Source of the DNA: Candidatus Kapaibacterium sp.
GTDB lineage: Bacteria; Bacteroidota; Ignavibacteria; Kapaibacteriales; WFXC01
Direction of reading: 5' to 3'
Length of the DNA stretch: 43,479 nt
NCBI GenBank assembly: GCA_015490805.1
Contig: WFXC01000023.1
Span: 1 to 43,479 of the forward strand
Shown: piece after piece, positions 8,400-19,500 of the stretch
Position numbering within the stretch: position 1 is the first letter of the stretch
Layout: every line of letters starts with the position of its first letter
Program-made: the position numbers and the translations under genes
Notes under the pieces: generated by a model
Told to the model about the DNA's origin: nothing
Databases searched by the model: none
Seen by the model: only the letters and a program-made list of their open reading frames with translations

Positions 8400-9390
8400 T
8401 TGTGGATATTTCTGGCTGAACCAGGTGGCAGCGAACAAAATGACCGGGACGAACTTCAACCAGATCAGGCTCGACCGTATCGCAAATATCAATTTTCACC
8501 GGACACCGGGTACAAAACTTACATCCCTGCGGCAGCTCTAAGATGCTGGGAACGTTACCGGGAATGGCTTTCAGTCGTGCTTTGCGCTGCTGTTTCTCTG
8601 GCAACGGAATGGACTCCAGCAACCCCTGTGTATAGGGATGGAGCGGATTGGTAAACAACTCGTGGATCTCCGCAATCTCCTGAACCTTTCCGCCATACAT
8701 CACCACGACTCGATCGCAGGTTTCAGCAACCACTGCAAGGTCGTGGGTAATGAGCAGAATAGCTGCTTCCTGCCGCTTTTCTTTCAGTTCCAGCATCAGA
8801 TCCAGGATCTGTGCCTGGATAGTCACATCCAGCGCCGTTGTCGGTTCATCTGCAATTAAAAGGGCGGGATTACAAATCAGTGCCATTGCAATCATAACCC
8901 GCTGTCGCATTCCCCCGGAGAACTGGTGCGGGTAATCTTTGAGCCGCTTTGCAGGATCCGGTATACCAACGGCGCGCAGCATTTCAATAGCCCGCTGACG
9001 CGCCTCTTCCTCGCTCACGTCTTCGTGTGCCAATACGGTCTCAATAAGCTGCATGCCTATGGTATACACTGGATTGAGCGAGGTCATTGGCTCCTGAAAG
9101 ATCATTGCGATCTCATAGCCCCGCACCTTGTACATCTCTTCGTAGCTGAGCTTGAGCAAATCCCGCCCTTTATACCAGATTTCGCCGCCCGCAATAAAAC
9201 CCGGTGGCTGCGGTATCAACTTCATAATGGACAAAGAAGTCACAGACTTCCCGGAACCTGATTCTCCTACCAATCCCAGCACTTCCCCTTTGAGAATATC
9301 GAAGCTGACACCGTCCACGGCTTTCGCCGTTGCTCCCTCGATATCGAAGTATGTTCGCAAATCCCGTATTTGAACCAGTGCTTCTGCCAC
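8365..9390 (-). CDS. oppD: peptide ABC transporter ATP-binding protein, OppD type
   Basis: The product has 341 residues from GTG at 9390. Its motifs are Walker [10 protein letters not shown], the OppD-type signature [15 protein letters not shown], Walker B with [16 protein letters not shown], and the C-terminal extension [12 protein letters not shown] followed by a four-cysteine cluster ([12 protein letters not shown]). It pairs with OppF as the ATPase heterodimer. There is no internal ATG near the family start. A longer frame from ATG at 9462 overlaps oppC by 56 bp and adds 24 atypical residues. The GTG gives a 16-nt gap to oppC and has GGAG about 5 nt upstream, so it is preferred, with moderate certainty. 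Confidence 0.88.
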   Translation of the reverse strand: MAEALVQIRDLRTYFDIEGATAKAVDGVSFDILKGEVLGLVGESGSGKSVTSLSIMKLIPQPPGFIAGGEIWYKGRDLLKLSYEEMYKVRGYEIAMIFQEPMTSLNPVYTIGMQLIETVLAHEDVSEEEARQRAIEMLRAVGIPDPAKRLKDYPHQFSGGMRQRVMIAMALICNPALLIADEPTTALDVTIQAQILDLMLELKEKRQEAAILLITHDLAVVAETCDRVVVMYGGKVQEIAEIHELFTNPLHPYTQGLLESIPLPEKQQRKARLKAIPGNVPSILELPQGCKFCTRCPVKIDICDTVEPDLVEVRPGHFVRCHLVQPEISTNEQKSNGSSQQ

Positions 9391-9406
9391 TTGCTCCGTT
9401 CCTTTG

Positions 9407-10549
9407 TTACCGCAACCGTGAAAAGACTTTTGGATCGAAGGCTTCGCGAATCGCTTCGCCAATGAACACGACCAGCAGCAAGGTCAAAAACATTGCAGAC
9501 AGCGGAACGATCACGAGCCACCACTTGGTCAAATGCTGCAATCCCACACTCATCATCTGTCCCCAACTCGGTGTTGGCGGTGGCAAACCAAATCCCAGAA
9601 AATCCAATCCTACCAGTGCAGCGATACCGGCAACGATCGAGAAGGGGAAATACGTAATGATCGGCACCAGAGAGTTCGGCAAAATATGTTTTAGCATAAT
9701 TTTATGCGTTGGCACACCAATAGAAACCGCAGCAGCAACGTAATCCTTGGCTTTTTCCCGATAAAACTCTGCCCGCATTAAGGTTGTAATGCCCACCCAG
9801 CGCACCAGAGAAAGCAAAATAATCAGCAGGATAAAATTCGGGCGAACGATCGAAGCAACAATAATGATCAGAAACAGCGTGGGAAGGGAGGACCAGATTT
9901 CAATGAGCCGCTGCATATAAATATCAAACTTTCCGCCAAAGTATCCCAGCATACCGCCCAATGGGACGCCGATTGCGTATTCGAAGAATGCCAGAATCAA
10001 GGCAAAGGAGATAGACACAAAAAATCCGTACGCCATTCGGGCAAAAACGTCGCGACCACGATCATCGGTACCAAACAGACGCGGTGCCGAGCCATTTTTA
10101 GTCTCGAATGGCGCCATAAACGGCTCATTCCCCTCAACCCCGATATCCTCGATAGGACCGTACGGATACGGGGGCATAATGACAATGTTATCGCTGCCTT
10201 CTGCCTCCCACTCTTCCTTCAGCCGTCGGTAATTGCATTCACCGGGATTGTCCTCCTGCCCAAAGAACTTCCCGCTGTAGAAATAATTCATCCCGAAAAG
10301 TTTACCGATGAGAAAATTCTCCACCAACATCTGCTTCACAGCGGGGAAATACCACTCCCCATTGTACCGAACCGCAATAGCACGGTTATTCACCAGCAGT
10401 GGTAGGAAAAAGGACAGGATATACGCTCCCAGCAGGATAAGGAAAGAGTAGTATCCCCGCTTCAAGCGTTTAAACTTCCGCCACCGCCGCTGCATCACCG
10501 TCAGGGACTTCGGCGGCTGTGCTTTTTGTTGTTGTTCCGTCCGATTCAT
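9407..10549 (-). CDS. peptide ABC transporter permease, OppC/YejE type
   Basis: The 380-residue inner-membrane protein has one transmembrane segment near residue 40. A long periplasmic insert of about 100 residues follows (VRYNGEWYFPAV, CNYRRLKEEW), then the permease core with the EAA-loop region YVAAAVSIGVPTHKIMLKHILPN. The motif LFGTDDRGRDVFAR just before the core is characteristic of OppC/DppC/YejE permeases. The insert with VRYNGEWYFP makes it closer to YejE than to plain OppC. It starts 11 nt after the oppB-like stop and lies in the same operon. Confidence 0.9.
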   Translation of the reverse strand: MNRTEQQQKAQPPKSLTVMQRRWRKFKRLKRGYYSFLILLGAYILSFFLPLLVNNRAIAVRYNGEWYFPAVKQMLVENFLIGKLFGMNYFYSGKFFGQEDNPGECNYRRLKEEWEAEGSDNIVIMPPYPYGPIEDIGVEGNEPFMAPFETKNGSAPRLFGTDDRGRDVFARMAYGFFVSISFALILAFFEYAIGVPLGGMLGYFGGKFDIYMQRLIEIWSSLPTLFLIIIVASIVRPNFILLIILLSLVRWVGITTLMRAEFYREKAKDYVAAAVSIGVPTHKIMLKHILPNSLVPIITYFPFSIVAGIAALVGLDFLGFGLPPPTPSWGQMMSVGLQHLTKWWLVIVPLSAMFLTLLLVVFIGEAIREAFDPKVFSRLR

Positions 10550-10560
10550 TCACACTCTTC

Positions 10561-11802
10561 CTACTGGAACCGTATTCTCGGATCGACCATCGCCAGCACC
10601 ATATCGGAGAAAATCGCTCCGAATAGTTTGATCAACACAGCAATCACTGCAAAGGAAAACACAATGGGGTAATCCCGCGTTAAGATTGCCTCAAACGAGA
10701 GTTTGCCAAATCCATCAATGTTGAACACCAGCTCAATAAAGTACGAACCTGTTACAAACACCCCAATGATAAAGCCGATATTTGCAGCAATGGGAATAAC
10801 AGAGTTCCGCAAGGCGTGGAGCCAGATAACCCGTTTTTCACTCAACCCCTTAGCAAAGGCGGTGCGGATATAGTCCTGGCTCAGATTTTCCAGCAAAGAA
10901 TTTTTCATCAGCACTGTCAGCGTTGCAAAGCTGGAAATGGTGTAGGACAACGTCGGCAAGATGGCGTGATACGCCCGATCCCAGATTTTTTCAAAAAACG
11001 AAAGTGATTCATAGTCCGGCGACTGAAACCCTCCGAGGGGGAAAACATCCCAGAAACTGCCGCCCCCAAACAGAATCAACATCACTGCACCCAGCGCCCA
11101 GCCGGGGATGGAGTACCCAATAAACACCAGAATACTGGTCACCAGATCGAACGGTGTACCGTGTTCCAGTGCTTTTTGAATGCCCAGATACGTACAAATC
11201 ACGTAGCTCAGAATGAGGGCAATCAAGCCAAACTGCAAAGAAATACGAATGCGTTCTTTGATAAGATTCAACACCGGCTCCTGATACACAAACGATTTCC
11301 CAAAATTCCCGGTCAGAATACCGCTAAACTCTTTGCGATAGATTTCTACCACCGTCTCTCCAAACCGCTCCCGTTCTTTTCCGATATACCATCCTTCAAC
11401 CGGCTTCGATGGATCGTCCGCATTGACCAGCTTATACTGCCCATTTTCTTTGACCACCATCAAGCGTACTCCCTCACCGACTGGCTTTGGCTTACCGGGG
11501 CGAAGATACTGATAATCGGTTTCTCTGGGATAGACCCCCAGCCAGATGAGATACCGCAGATAGATTGGTTTGTCGAATCCATAAAAACGCTTTAGCTCTT
11601 CGATAGCTTCTGGAGGAATCTCTGTCGTTCCAAACACATCACCTCCCCCCCCTTCAGTGGCGGCTGCCTGTTGCAACTGCATTATGCGTTGCTCCAGCGG
11701 ACCGCCCGGCGCTAACTGCACAATAAAAAACACCACAATGGTCGCTCCTAAAAAAGTCGGAATGGTCAGCAAAAACCGGCGCAAAAAGTATTGGTACAAC
11801 AT
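10561..11802 (-). CDS. peptide ABC transporter permease, OppB/YejB type
   Basis: The 413-residue inner-membrane permease opens with RRFLLTIPTFLGATIVVFFIVQLAPGG in its first 33 residues, the classic OppB/YejB entry helix. A large extracytoplasmic insert runs between the first and second membrane segments (about 35-190), with a Gly-rich stretch and VKENGQYKLVNADD. Five further membrane segments follow, with the EAA loop TAFAKGLSEKRVIWLHALRNSVIP. It is longer than E. coli OppB because of the insert. It starts 9 nt after the binding-protein gene and pairs with the OppC/YejE-type permease to form the channel. Confidence 0.9.
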   Translation of the reverse strand: MLYQYFLRRFLLTIPTFLGATIVVFFIVQLAPGGPLEQRIMQLQQAAATEGGGGDVFGTTEIPPEAIEELKRFYGFDKPIYLRYLIWLGVYPRETDYQYLRPGKPKPVGEGVRLMVVKENGQYKLVNADDPSKPVEGWYIGKERERFGETVVEIYRKEFSGILTGNFGKSFVYQEPVLNLIKERIRISLQFGLIALILSYVICTYLGIQKALEHGTPFDLVTSILVFIGYSIPGWALGAVMLILFGGGSFWDVFPLGGFQSPDYESLSFFEKIWDRAYHAILPTLSYTISSFATLTVLMKNSLLENLSQDYIRTAFAKGLSEKRVIWLHALRNSVIPIAANIGFIIGVFVTGSYFIELVFNIDGFGKLSFEAILTRDYPIVFSFAVIAVLIKLFGAIFSDMVLAMVDPRIRFQ

Positions 11803-11811
11803 CGCCCGTCG

Positions 11812-13812
11812 CTATTCTGTCTCGCCGAATTTTGTCCCCTGCCGCTGCTGTAATTCCTTCCACCACCGCACGTGCTTTGGACCTGGATCAGGAATTTTCC
11901 GATTCTCCCGCATCGCTTTCTCCAGTTCCTGCGCTTTCTGCTCATCGTACCACCATAAACTCATTGCTGAGCTTACCGGTGTCCCAAAGCGAGACAGGAC
12001 ATACTCCGGCATTCCAAATTTGTTCCAATACGCAAATTTCAGCGCTTTGGGATACCATCCCAACGCGTTTTTGCAGGAATCCATTACGATTTTATCAATG
12101 CGTCGGATAATCTCAATGCGCTTCGCAGGTGAGAAGGTCGTGTCATAGACCGCAAGCAGCGAATCAACTGTCGGACTTTTGAATCCTTCCAGATTGTTGT
12201 TGTTCTTTTTATCTGCCAGCGAGCTATGAAGAGAGGTTTCCGGATTCGGGAAGACCAATCCTGTCCAACTAATGAAATAAAGCTTGAAATTCCGGTTCAT
12301 CGCATTTTTCCACAGCGTATTGCCATCCTGGAATTTCAGGCGCAGATCAATGCCTGCTTTCCGCAATTCCTGTTTATACGGCGTAACAAATTTCTCAATG
12401 ATTTTTGGAATGCCAAACTCAATTACAAACGGCTTGCCGTCTTTGACCAGAATCCCATTTTCATTCCGTTCTTTCCATCCCGCTTCTGCCAGCAGTTGCG
12501 CCGCTTTGTCCGGATCATAGTCATACCGGGGATTGTCCGGATTCTCGTAAACGGTATTGGCATAGTATGAATGGAGCGGCAAGTATTCGTTGTACAGCAA
12601 CTTCTCAATGATCTTGGGTCGATTGTGCAGATACGCAAACGCTTTGCGTACCCGGATATCATTGAACGGCTCAACCCGCATATTAAATGCATACCCATTG
12701 GTCCCCGCCGGGCGATCATTGTAGACCCATCGCTTCCGAATCCATCCGTTCTGGAGTGCCTTGTAATTGGTATCAGTAACCCACTGCTCAATGGTAAGCG
12801 CTCCGAAGGTGAAGATGTCGCCTTCCCCTTTTTTGAACTTCTCATACATCAGCGAAATGTTGTCCTTGACCACGTCGAACACGATGTAGTCAAAGTTGCC
12901 GGTGTACTTATTCATCGGATAGTCTTTCGCCCAGTAATCCGGACGGCGTGTCAGCGTCCAGCCCTGCTCCTTGCGAATGTCCTTTGGCAAAATAATGTAC
13001 TCACCACTGCCAACCGGCATTTCGAATTGATACTTTTCCAGGAACTCTGCCCCCGTAAGGTGTCCAATTTCCTTCGATGACAGAATGGACATCGCCGCTC
13101 CGAAATACAGGAGATTGCGCCAGTTTAGCTTTTTACATCGCACTTTCACCAGATACTTACTGATTGCTTCTGGTTCATAAAATTTACCATACACCAGTTG
13201 GCTGGAAGGAAAGCGAATCGTTTCGTCCATCAACAACCGCCACGTAGCAACGACATCTTCCGCGGTGACCGGAGTTCCATCGGAAAAATGTGCCTGTGGA
13301 TCGATGCGGAAGGTAAACTCCATCTTATCATCTGAAATTTTCCAGTGCGATGCCAGCCGCGGGACAAATTCCATCGTTACGGGATGAATATCCAGCAAAG
13401 TCTCATAGCACATCCCTTCGATGTAGCTGTTTTCAATGTAATTGGAATTTTCCCCGTAAATCCGCATCGTTGCCGGGAATCGGGATGTCAAAATATGCAA
13501 TACACCTCCGACCTTCGCTCGTGGATCGCCAAAAAATTTCATTTCTTCCGGGGCGGGAGAGTACGTCACAAAGCCCAGATCCTTTGCAATTTTCTCAAAT
13601 CCCGGTCCACCCAGCTCTGGCGGTACCGTAGAATCCGGACCTGGGAATGGTTGCTTCACCCACGGATATTTTCCGTTGGGCCACCGCTCTTCAACCGGCT
13701 GGTAGCGGGACGTAACTACCTTCGCCTCCCGCTTTCCACAGCCGGAAATACTCCCTCCAATGAGAACGAACACTCCCAGGATAAACCAGATCGCCTTGAT
13801 CGTATTCCGCAT
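11812..13812 (-). CDS. peptide-binding lipoprotein of the ABC importer (SBP family 5, YejA/OppA type)
   Basis: The 666-residue extracytoplasmic solute-binding protein has a lipoprotein signal peptide with the lipobox SISGC (Cys25), so it should be anchored by lipid after export. Family 5 features include HFSDGTPVTAEDVVATWRLL near residue 180 and NGYAFNMRVEPFNDIRVRKA further on. Its size and the sequence around EEMKFFGDPRAKVGG fit the YejA-like branch that partners YejB/YejE. It is the first gene of the five-gene importer operon and supplies ligand capture. The ligand is probably oligopeptides; the sequence does not define it further. Confidence 0.9.
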   Translation of the reverse strand: MRNTIKAIWFILGVFVLIGGSISGCGKREAKVVTSRYQPVEERWPNGKYPWVKQPFPGPDSTVPPELGGPGFEKIAKDLGFVTYSPAPEEMKFFGDPRAKVGGVLHILTSRFPATMRIYGENSNYIENSYIEGMCYETLLDIHPVTMEFVPRLASHWKISDDKMEFTFRIDPQAHFSDGTPVTAEDVVATWRLLMDETIRFPSSQLVYGKFYEPEAISKYLVKVRCKKLNWRNLLYFGAAMSILSSKEIGHLTGAEFLEKYQFEMPVGSGEYIILPKDIRKEQGWTLTRRPDYWAKDYPMNKYTGNFDYIVFDVVKDNISLMYEKFKKGEGDIFTFGALTIEQWVTDTNYKALQNGWIRKRWVYNDRPAGTNGYAFNMRVEPFNDIRVRKAFAYLHNRPKIIEKLLYNEYLPLHSYYANTVYENPDNPRYDYDPDKAAQLLAEAGWKERNENGILVKDGKPFVIEFGIPKIIEKFVTPYKQELRKAGIDLRLKFQDGNTLWKNAMNRNFKLYFISWTGLVFPNPETSLHSSLADKKNNNNLEGFKSPTVDSLLAVYDTTFSPAKRIEIIRRIDKIVMDSCKNALGWYPKALKFAYWNKFGMPEYVLSRFGTPVSSAMSLWWYDEQKAQELEKAMRENRKIPDPGPKHVRWWKELQQRQGTKFGETE

Positions 13813-13899
13813 CCTCTTGTCCCGTGTTTTACTTCACACAAACAGCGAAAATACCATTTTTCCCAAAAACACCCAACACGCCGGATATTCGGGAAAACA

Positions 13900-16017
13900 C
13901 TACTTCAACAATATCCCACCCATTTCCTTGAAGAAGGGTACGAAGACCAGACTGATAATTGCCATCAGCTTGATTAAGATGTTCAGAGATGGACCAGAAG
14001 TATCCTTAAAGGGATCGCCAACGGTATCACCAACGACCGTTGCTTTATGCACATCCGACCCTTTGCCTCCCAGTTCCCCTTTTTCCACGTATTTTTTCGC
14101 ATTATCCCACGCTGCGCCGGAATTCGCCATTGAAACCGCCATCATCACACCAGAAATCAGCGCTCCAATCAGCACTCCTGCCAGCATTTCCACCCCAAAA
14201 AGGAATCCGATCACCAGCGGCGTTCCGATTACCAGTAAGCCCGGCGCAATCATTTCCCGGAGCGATGCTCTGGTGGCAATATCCACACATCGGGCATAAT
14301 CAGGTTTGGCTTTCCCCTCCAGCAATCCTTTGATTTCCCGAAACTGGCGTCGCACTTCTTCGATCATATCGAACGCTGCTTTCCCAACCGATCGCATTGT
14401 CATCGCCGAGAAAGCATAGGGTAGCGCTGCCCCAACCATCAGCCCTGCCAGCACGATCGGCTTCAGCATATCGATGTGCAACAGATGCGCGCGGGTTAAA
14501 AATGCTGATGTCAATGCCAGCGATGTGAAAGCAGCCGAACCGATAGCAAATCCTTTGCCAATTGCAGCCGTTGTGTTTCCCGCTGCATCCAGCACATCAG
14601 TTCGATGGCGCACTTCCTTGCCCATTCCCGCCATTTCCGCAATACCCCCGGCATTATCTGCCACGGGACCATAGGCATCAATGGCTAACTCAATTGCTAA
14701 AAAGCTCAGCATTCCAATGGCTGCCATCGCAATGCCGTACATTCCCGCCAGAGAGTATGCCAGTACGACCGTGATCGCCATCAGCAGCATCGGGATCACC
14801 GCGCTGTTATATCCCAATGCCAATCCGTAGATGATATTTGTTGCCGATCCTGTGCGCGCCGATTCTGCGACCGATTTCACCGGCTTGTATCGATTCGAGG
14901 TAAAAAATTCTGTCAGCAATCCGATCAGCAGTCCTGAAATCACCCCTGCAGCAATGCTCACATAAACCCCCATCCGGGAATACAGCGGACCATCAGGAGA
15001 AAGCTGGAAATGCTCTGGTAACATCGTTTGCACAAAAGGATACGCCAGAACCAGCACTAAAACTGATGCCACTACCAGTGTCCGCTTCAATGCTTTTTCT
15101 ACATCCGTTTCTTTCTTCACTCGTGCCACAAACAGGGAAACGAAACTGGCAACGATGCCGAGCGCACTGACAAAAATTGGAAAGAGCAATGCGGACATCC
15201 GGATATCTTCAGGAGCAAAGGCAAAAGCAGTACCACCGATCACCAGAGCAGCACAGGTACTTTCTGCAATGGATCCAAACAGATCGGCACCCATTCCAGC
15301 AGTATCGCCAACGTTATCTCCAACGTTATCAGCGATAACTGCCGGGTTTCGCGGATCATCTTCGGGAATACCCGCTTCAACTTTTCCGACCAGATCGGCA
15401 CCCACATCGGCTGCTTTTGTATAAATTCCCCCACCAACGCGGGCAAACAGGGCGACCGACGATCCTCCCAGACCGTAGCCAGAGAGAATCTCCATCAGAT
15501 AATGCTCCTCGATCGGCGGCAAAATGCCGGACAGCACCAAATACATAAAGACCAATCCAACGACTGCCAACCCGGTGAGTGCAAATCCCATCACTGCTCC
15601 AGAATGGAAAGCGATGGTAAATGCTCTTGCTAAGGACTGGCGAGCTGCCGCCGCAGTGCGAACATTGCCCTGCGTTGCAATCCACATTCCGATGTATCCC
15701 GAAGCGATCGAGGTTGCAGCTCCAACCAGAAAGCTGATCGCTGTATACAGTCCATCCCGCACAGTTGTTGTGGGATCATCGATAACCAGTACGATGACAA
15801 TGGCGAAAATTATCATAAACAGGATCAGGATCTGGTACTCGCGTCGTAAAAACGCTCGCGAGCCCTCCCGAATAGCATCTGCAATTTGCTGCATCCGTGA
15901 AGCTTCCTGCGGATTTGCCGCTCCTTCGGTCGGGGCAATTGCCAATACCTGCCGTGCAAAGGCAAAGGCAACCAGTAATGCAAAGATACCTGCTCCTAAG
16001 AGAACCAGTACAATCAT
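13900..16017 (-). CDS. hppA: membrane-bound ion-pumping pyrophosphatase, K+-dependent type
   Basis: The 705-residue multi-span enzyme hydrolyses pyrophosphate and pumps H+ and/or Na+ out of the cytoplasm. The pyrophosphate-binding region is clear: [13 protein letters not shown] then [19 protein letters not shown] (about residues 205-240). Near 480 the motif [14 protein letters not shown] has Ala where K+-independent enzymes have Lys (GNTTKA), so this is the K+-dependent class. About 16 membrane spans are expected. The ATG at 16017 has AAAGGGACGG just upstream. The longer frame from 16062 adds 15 polar residues and is rejected. It is a single gene upstream of the peptide importer, with an 87-bp gap. 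Whether Na+ or H+ is pumped cannot be settled here. Confidence 0.95.
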   Translation of the reverse strand: MIVLVLLGAGIFALLVAFAFARQVLAIAPTEGAANPQEASRMQQIADAIREGSRAFLRREYQILILFMIIFAIVIVLVIDDPTTTVRDGLYTAISFLVGAATSIASGYIGMWIATQGNVRTAAAARQSLARAFTIAFHSGAVMGFALTGLAVVGLVFMYLVLSGILPPIEEHYLMEILSGYGLGGSSVALFARVGGGIYTKAADVGADLVGKVEAGIPEDDPRNPAVIADNVGDNVGDTAGMGADLFGSIAESTCAALVIGGTAFAFAPEDIRMSALLFPIFVSALGIVASFVSLFVARVKKETDVEKALKRTLVVASVLVLVLAYPFVQTMLPEHFQLSPDGPLYSRMGVYVSIAAGVISGLLIGLLTEFFTSNRYKPVKSVAESARTGSATNIIYGLALGYNSAVIPMLLMAITVVLAYSLAGMYGIAMAAIGMLSFLAIELAIDAYGPVADNAGGIAEMAGMGKEVRHRTDVLDAAGNTTAAIGKGFAIGSAAFTSLALTSAFLTRAHLLHIDMLKPIVLAGLMVGAALPYAFSAMTMRSVGKAAFDMIEEVRRQFREIKGLLEGKAKPDYARCVDIATRASLREMIAPGLLVIGTPLVIGFLFGVEMLAGVLIGALISGVMMAVSMANSGAAWDNAKKYVEKGELGGKGSDVHKATVVGDTVGDPFKDTSGPSLNILIKLMAIISLVFVPFFKEMGGILLK

Positions 16018-16066
16018 TGTCCGTCCCTTTTCGTTTAAACACCCCGTTGAAATTGAAAGCAAATTA

Positions 16067-16074
16067 CAAAACTA
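16067..16074 (-). promoter_or_regulatory. candidate -7 element for the pyrophosphatase gene
   Basis: Minus-strand TAGTTTTG is a full match to TAnnTTTG about 50 nt upstream of the hppA start. No convincing -33 partner was found. Confidence 0.3.
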
Positions 16075-16101
16075 CTAAAAGTTTTGCATTTTTGATCACG
16101 T

Positions 16102-16176
16102 GGGCACTTAGCTCAGTTGGTCCAGAGCGCTACCTTGACACGGTAGAGGTCAGTGGTTCGAATCCACTAGTGCCCA
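16102..16176 (+). tRNA. tRNA-Val (anticodon GAC)
   Basis: A 75-nt cloverleaf can be folded. Acceptor GGGCACT pairs with AGTGCCC; D stem is GCTC/GAGC; anticodon stem CTACC/GGTAG carries loop TTGACAC (anticodon GAC); T stem is AGTGG/CCACT with loop TTCGAAT. The discriminator base is A. The CCA end is not encoded (the genome reads CAG after the discriminator). It is divergent from hppA and followed directly by a strong terminator. Confidence 0.95.
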
Positions 16177-16180
16177 CAGC

Positions 16181-16207
16181 AAGCGCCGCTTTTGCGGCGC
16201 TTTTTTA
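16181..16207 (+). terminator. Rho-independent terminator after tRNA-Val
   Basis: A perfect 9-bp stem, AAGCGCCGC / GCGGCGCTT with a TTTT loop, runs into a T-tract. It begins 4 nt after the tRNA. Confidence 0.9.
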
Positions 16208-16587
16208 TTTCCCTTTCACAGCTTCCTCTGCCGAAAACTACCGGATAGGTACACTTGCAGTTCTCCGCAACTTGCAAATTCCTCCATTGAAAAGGTAGAA
16301 TGCTTACCAGAACGTTCCTCCTTCCTGCTATCAGCGTGCTCAAAGGCGTGTTCTCAGGAAGGATAAACGCAGAAGCTGGGAGCACCGGGACCAGGAGCGC
16401 CGGTTTCAGCCGGCATCTTGCACGCTGAAGCATACGCTCCACCAGAAGCGCCGCCTTTAGTCGGGATCTTGCACGCTGAAGCGTGCGGTCCAGGCACACC
16501 AAGGTGTACGCTTCCAGTGAACCTGGTGTGTCGGCTTTCGCCGGCAAAGGAAATCACACTCGCGGGTGAACCTTTTGAGGCAAAACC
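16208..16587. repeat. 380-bp gene-free stretch with palindromic repeats at the secA 3' end
   Basis: I see no gene here. From about 16320 to 16550 there are diverged copies of the same repeat family, several inverted relative to the other arrays: GCCGGTTTCAGCCGGC at 16399-16414, GCACGCTGAAGCGTGC at 16471-16486, and further imperfect copies near 16415-16435, 16440-16470 and 16533-16548. The stretch lies between the convergent tRNA-Val and secA. Confidence 0.72.
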
Positions 16588-19500
16588 TTACCCCCGCTTA
16601 CCGTGACAGTATTTATACTTCCGCCCACTGCCGCACGGGCAGGGATCATTGGGTCCGATCTTTGGCTGCTGCCGCCGCACTGGCTGCCGCTTCTTGCGGA
16701 CGACTGCCGCTCCTTCCTCGGCGGAAACCGTTTCATATTCTGGCACTTCGACCGGTGCCTGTAACTGCTGAGCGAAGGAGGTATCCTTTCCGTAGCGGAG
16801 TCGCTGTCCTGCCATCCCTCGAACTTTCGGTAGACGCCGCCGTTTACCATCCGCCTCAGTGGTGCGGAACTCCTGCTCAATGACCGGTGGATAGTAGCGA
16901 TACACAAAGCTGACAATATTGCGATTGATGGTGCGGATCAATTCCACAAACATATGGTAGGCTTCGGTCTTATACTCAACCAGCGGATCTCGCTGTCCAT
17001 ACGCCCGCAAATGAATCCCTTCCTTGAGCTCATCCATTGCTCGCAAATGCTCCCGCCACTGCTCATCAATAGTGATCAGAACGGCTGCTCGTTCCAGTTG
17101 CCGCATAAAATCAGAACCCAGCAGCTTTTCTTTCCGCTCATACGCCTCCTGTGCAACCTGCAGAACCCGGCGTACAAATTCTTCACGGTCTATCTGGGCA
17201 AACTCTTCAGCGGTCATCTCCAGATCTGCTAAGATCAACGAACGCAATTGCTGCCGCACCGCATTGATATTCGCATCCTGCTGATAGGTGTCGTACAACT
17301 CTTCAGCGATTTCGGCGATATACTCAAAAATTTCCCCTTTCAGATTTTCCCCTTCCAGTGCCATTCGGCGGCGTCGATAGATCACTTCCCGCTGCTGATT
17401 CATCACATCATCGTACTCCAGCAAGCGCTTGCGAATTGCAAAATTATTTTCTTCGACCCGCTTTTGCGCTCGCTCTACAGACTTAGTGATCATCTTATGC
17501 TGAATGGGCTCTCCCTCCGGCACTTTCATCCGCTGCATAATGGAAGCAATCCGTTCGCCGCCAAACAGGCGCATCAAATCATCTTCCAGCGAAATGAAAA
17601 ACTGCGAAGAGCCGGGATCGCCCTGTCGACCCGACCGTCCGCGCAACTGGCGGTCAATTCGACGGGACTCGTGTCGTTCCGTTCCGATAATAGCCAGACC
17701 ACCGGCTTCCCGTACTTTCGGATGTAGCTTAATGTCTGTTCCTCGCCCTGCCATATTCGTGGCAATGGTGACCATACCGGGCTGCCCCGCCTGGGCAACG
17801 ATTTCTGCCTCGCGCTGATGATGCTTGGCGTTCAACACATTGTGCTTGATCCCCGCCCGACGGAGCATTTTGCTGAGCAACTCGGACACCTCCACACTAG
17901 TCGTGCCTACCAGAACTGCTCGCCCTTGCTTCAACAAACGCTGAATCTCTTCAATAACCGCCTGATACTTTTCTTTCTTCGTCCGGAAAATCAGGTCGTC
18001 CTTATCCTCCCGAATCACCGGTTTGTGCGTCGGGATAACAACCACATCCAATCCATAGATCTCATAAAACTCTGCTGCTTCAGTTTCCGCTGTCCCGGTC
18101 ATTCCCGCCAGCTTCTTGTACAGCCGGAAGTAATTTTGAATCGTGATCGTCGCCAAGGTTTGCGTATCCTGCTGAACTTTCACGCCCTCCTTGGCTTCAA
18201 TTGCCTGATGCAACCCTTCCGAATACCGCCGTCCTTCCAGAATACGACCGGTGAACTCATCGACAATTTTGATTTTGCCATCCTGCACCACATATTCCAC
18301 GTCCCGCTCATAGAGACAGTACGCCTTGAGCAATTGAATCACCGTGTGAATTTTCTCGCTCCGCTCCGAATAAATGCGCAGCAACTCCTCTTTCTGTCGC
18401 TGCTTTTCTTCCTCCGAGAGCGAGGCATCTCCCTCAATGCGGCTCATTTCTGTTGGCAAATCAGGGAGCAGAAACATATCTTTTTCGCCGACCAAGCGCT
18501 CCAGAAATTCCCGTCCTTTGTCCGTAATGTCAATTTGATGGTTTTTCTCATCAATGGCAAAGTACAGCTCCCGGTCAATCTCCTGCATCCGGATGCCTTT
18601 ATCCCGCAAATACTCCAGCTCCGTATCCTGCAGCAACTGCTTATTCGCCGGATCCTGGAGTAATTTCATCAGGCGCTTGTTTTTCGGAAAACCGCGGTGC
18701 GCCCGCAGCAAAGCCACGCCCGCTTTTTGCAAAGCTTCCTTATCGGTATCCTGCTTTGCCAGCCATTCCTCTGCCTCCCGGACAAAGCCGGCGACTAATT
18801 TTTTCTGTGCTTCCACCAGGCGGCGAACATACGGATTAAGTTCGTCAAACTGGTGATCGGTCTGCTCCACCGGACCGGAGATAATCAGTGGCGTGCGGGC
18901 TTCATCAATCAACACTGAATCCACCTCATCCACGATCGCATAATAGTGTCCTCGCTGCACCATCTGGTCCAGCGATACTACCATATTGTCCCGCAGGTAA
19001 TCGAACCCAAACTCGTTGTTGGTACCGTAGGTAATATCCGCCTGATACGCTTTTTTCCGCTCCTCCGGTTTCATATTGGACTGAATACAGCCCACCGTCA
19101 AACCCAAGCGCTCAAAGACCGGGCGCATCCATTCACTATCCCGACGCGCCAGGTAATCGTTCACGGTCACCAGATGCACTCCTTTGCCAACCAGGGCATT
19201 GAGATACAGCGGCATAACCGCCACTAAGGTCTTCCCCTCCCCAGTTGCCATCTCTGCAATCTTGCCCTGGTGGAGAACGATCGCCCCCATCAACTGGACA
19301 TCGTACGGGATCATATCCCACTCAACCTCGTGCCCCACCACTGTATAGCGCGTTCCTACCAGGCGTCGACAGACTTCTTTCACCACTGCATAGGCTTCTG
19401 GCAAGATTTCATCGAGCACTTCCTGTTCCAGCTCAAATTCTTCTTCTTCCAGCTTCTTCAACTCCTCACCAACCGCTTCGCGTTCTTCGTGACTTAGATC

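Noticed and set aside
8400-8492. N-terminal extension of OppF (31 residues)
   Set aside because: The segment is hydrophobic and unlike OppF N-termini, and lies inside oppD; the Met at 8399 fits the family.
9391-9462. N-terminal extension of OppD from ATG at 9462
   Set aside because: It would overlap oppC by 56 bp and add 24 residues absent in the family; GTG at 9390 with GGAG is a better start, though not proven.
12571-13080. 169-codon plus-strand frame inside the binding-protein gene
   Set aside because: Antisense to an intact SBP family 5 gene, without a recognisable family.
17818-18663. 281-codon open frame on the plus strand inside secA
   Set aside because: It is antisense to a strongly conserved secA region, its product is rich in Leu/His/Phe/Asn without family motifs, and there is no ribosome-binding site.
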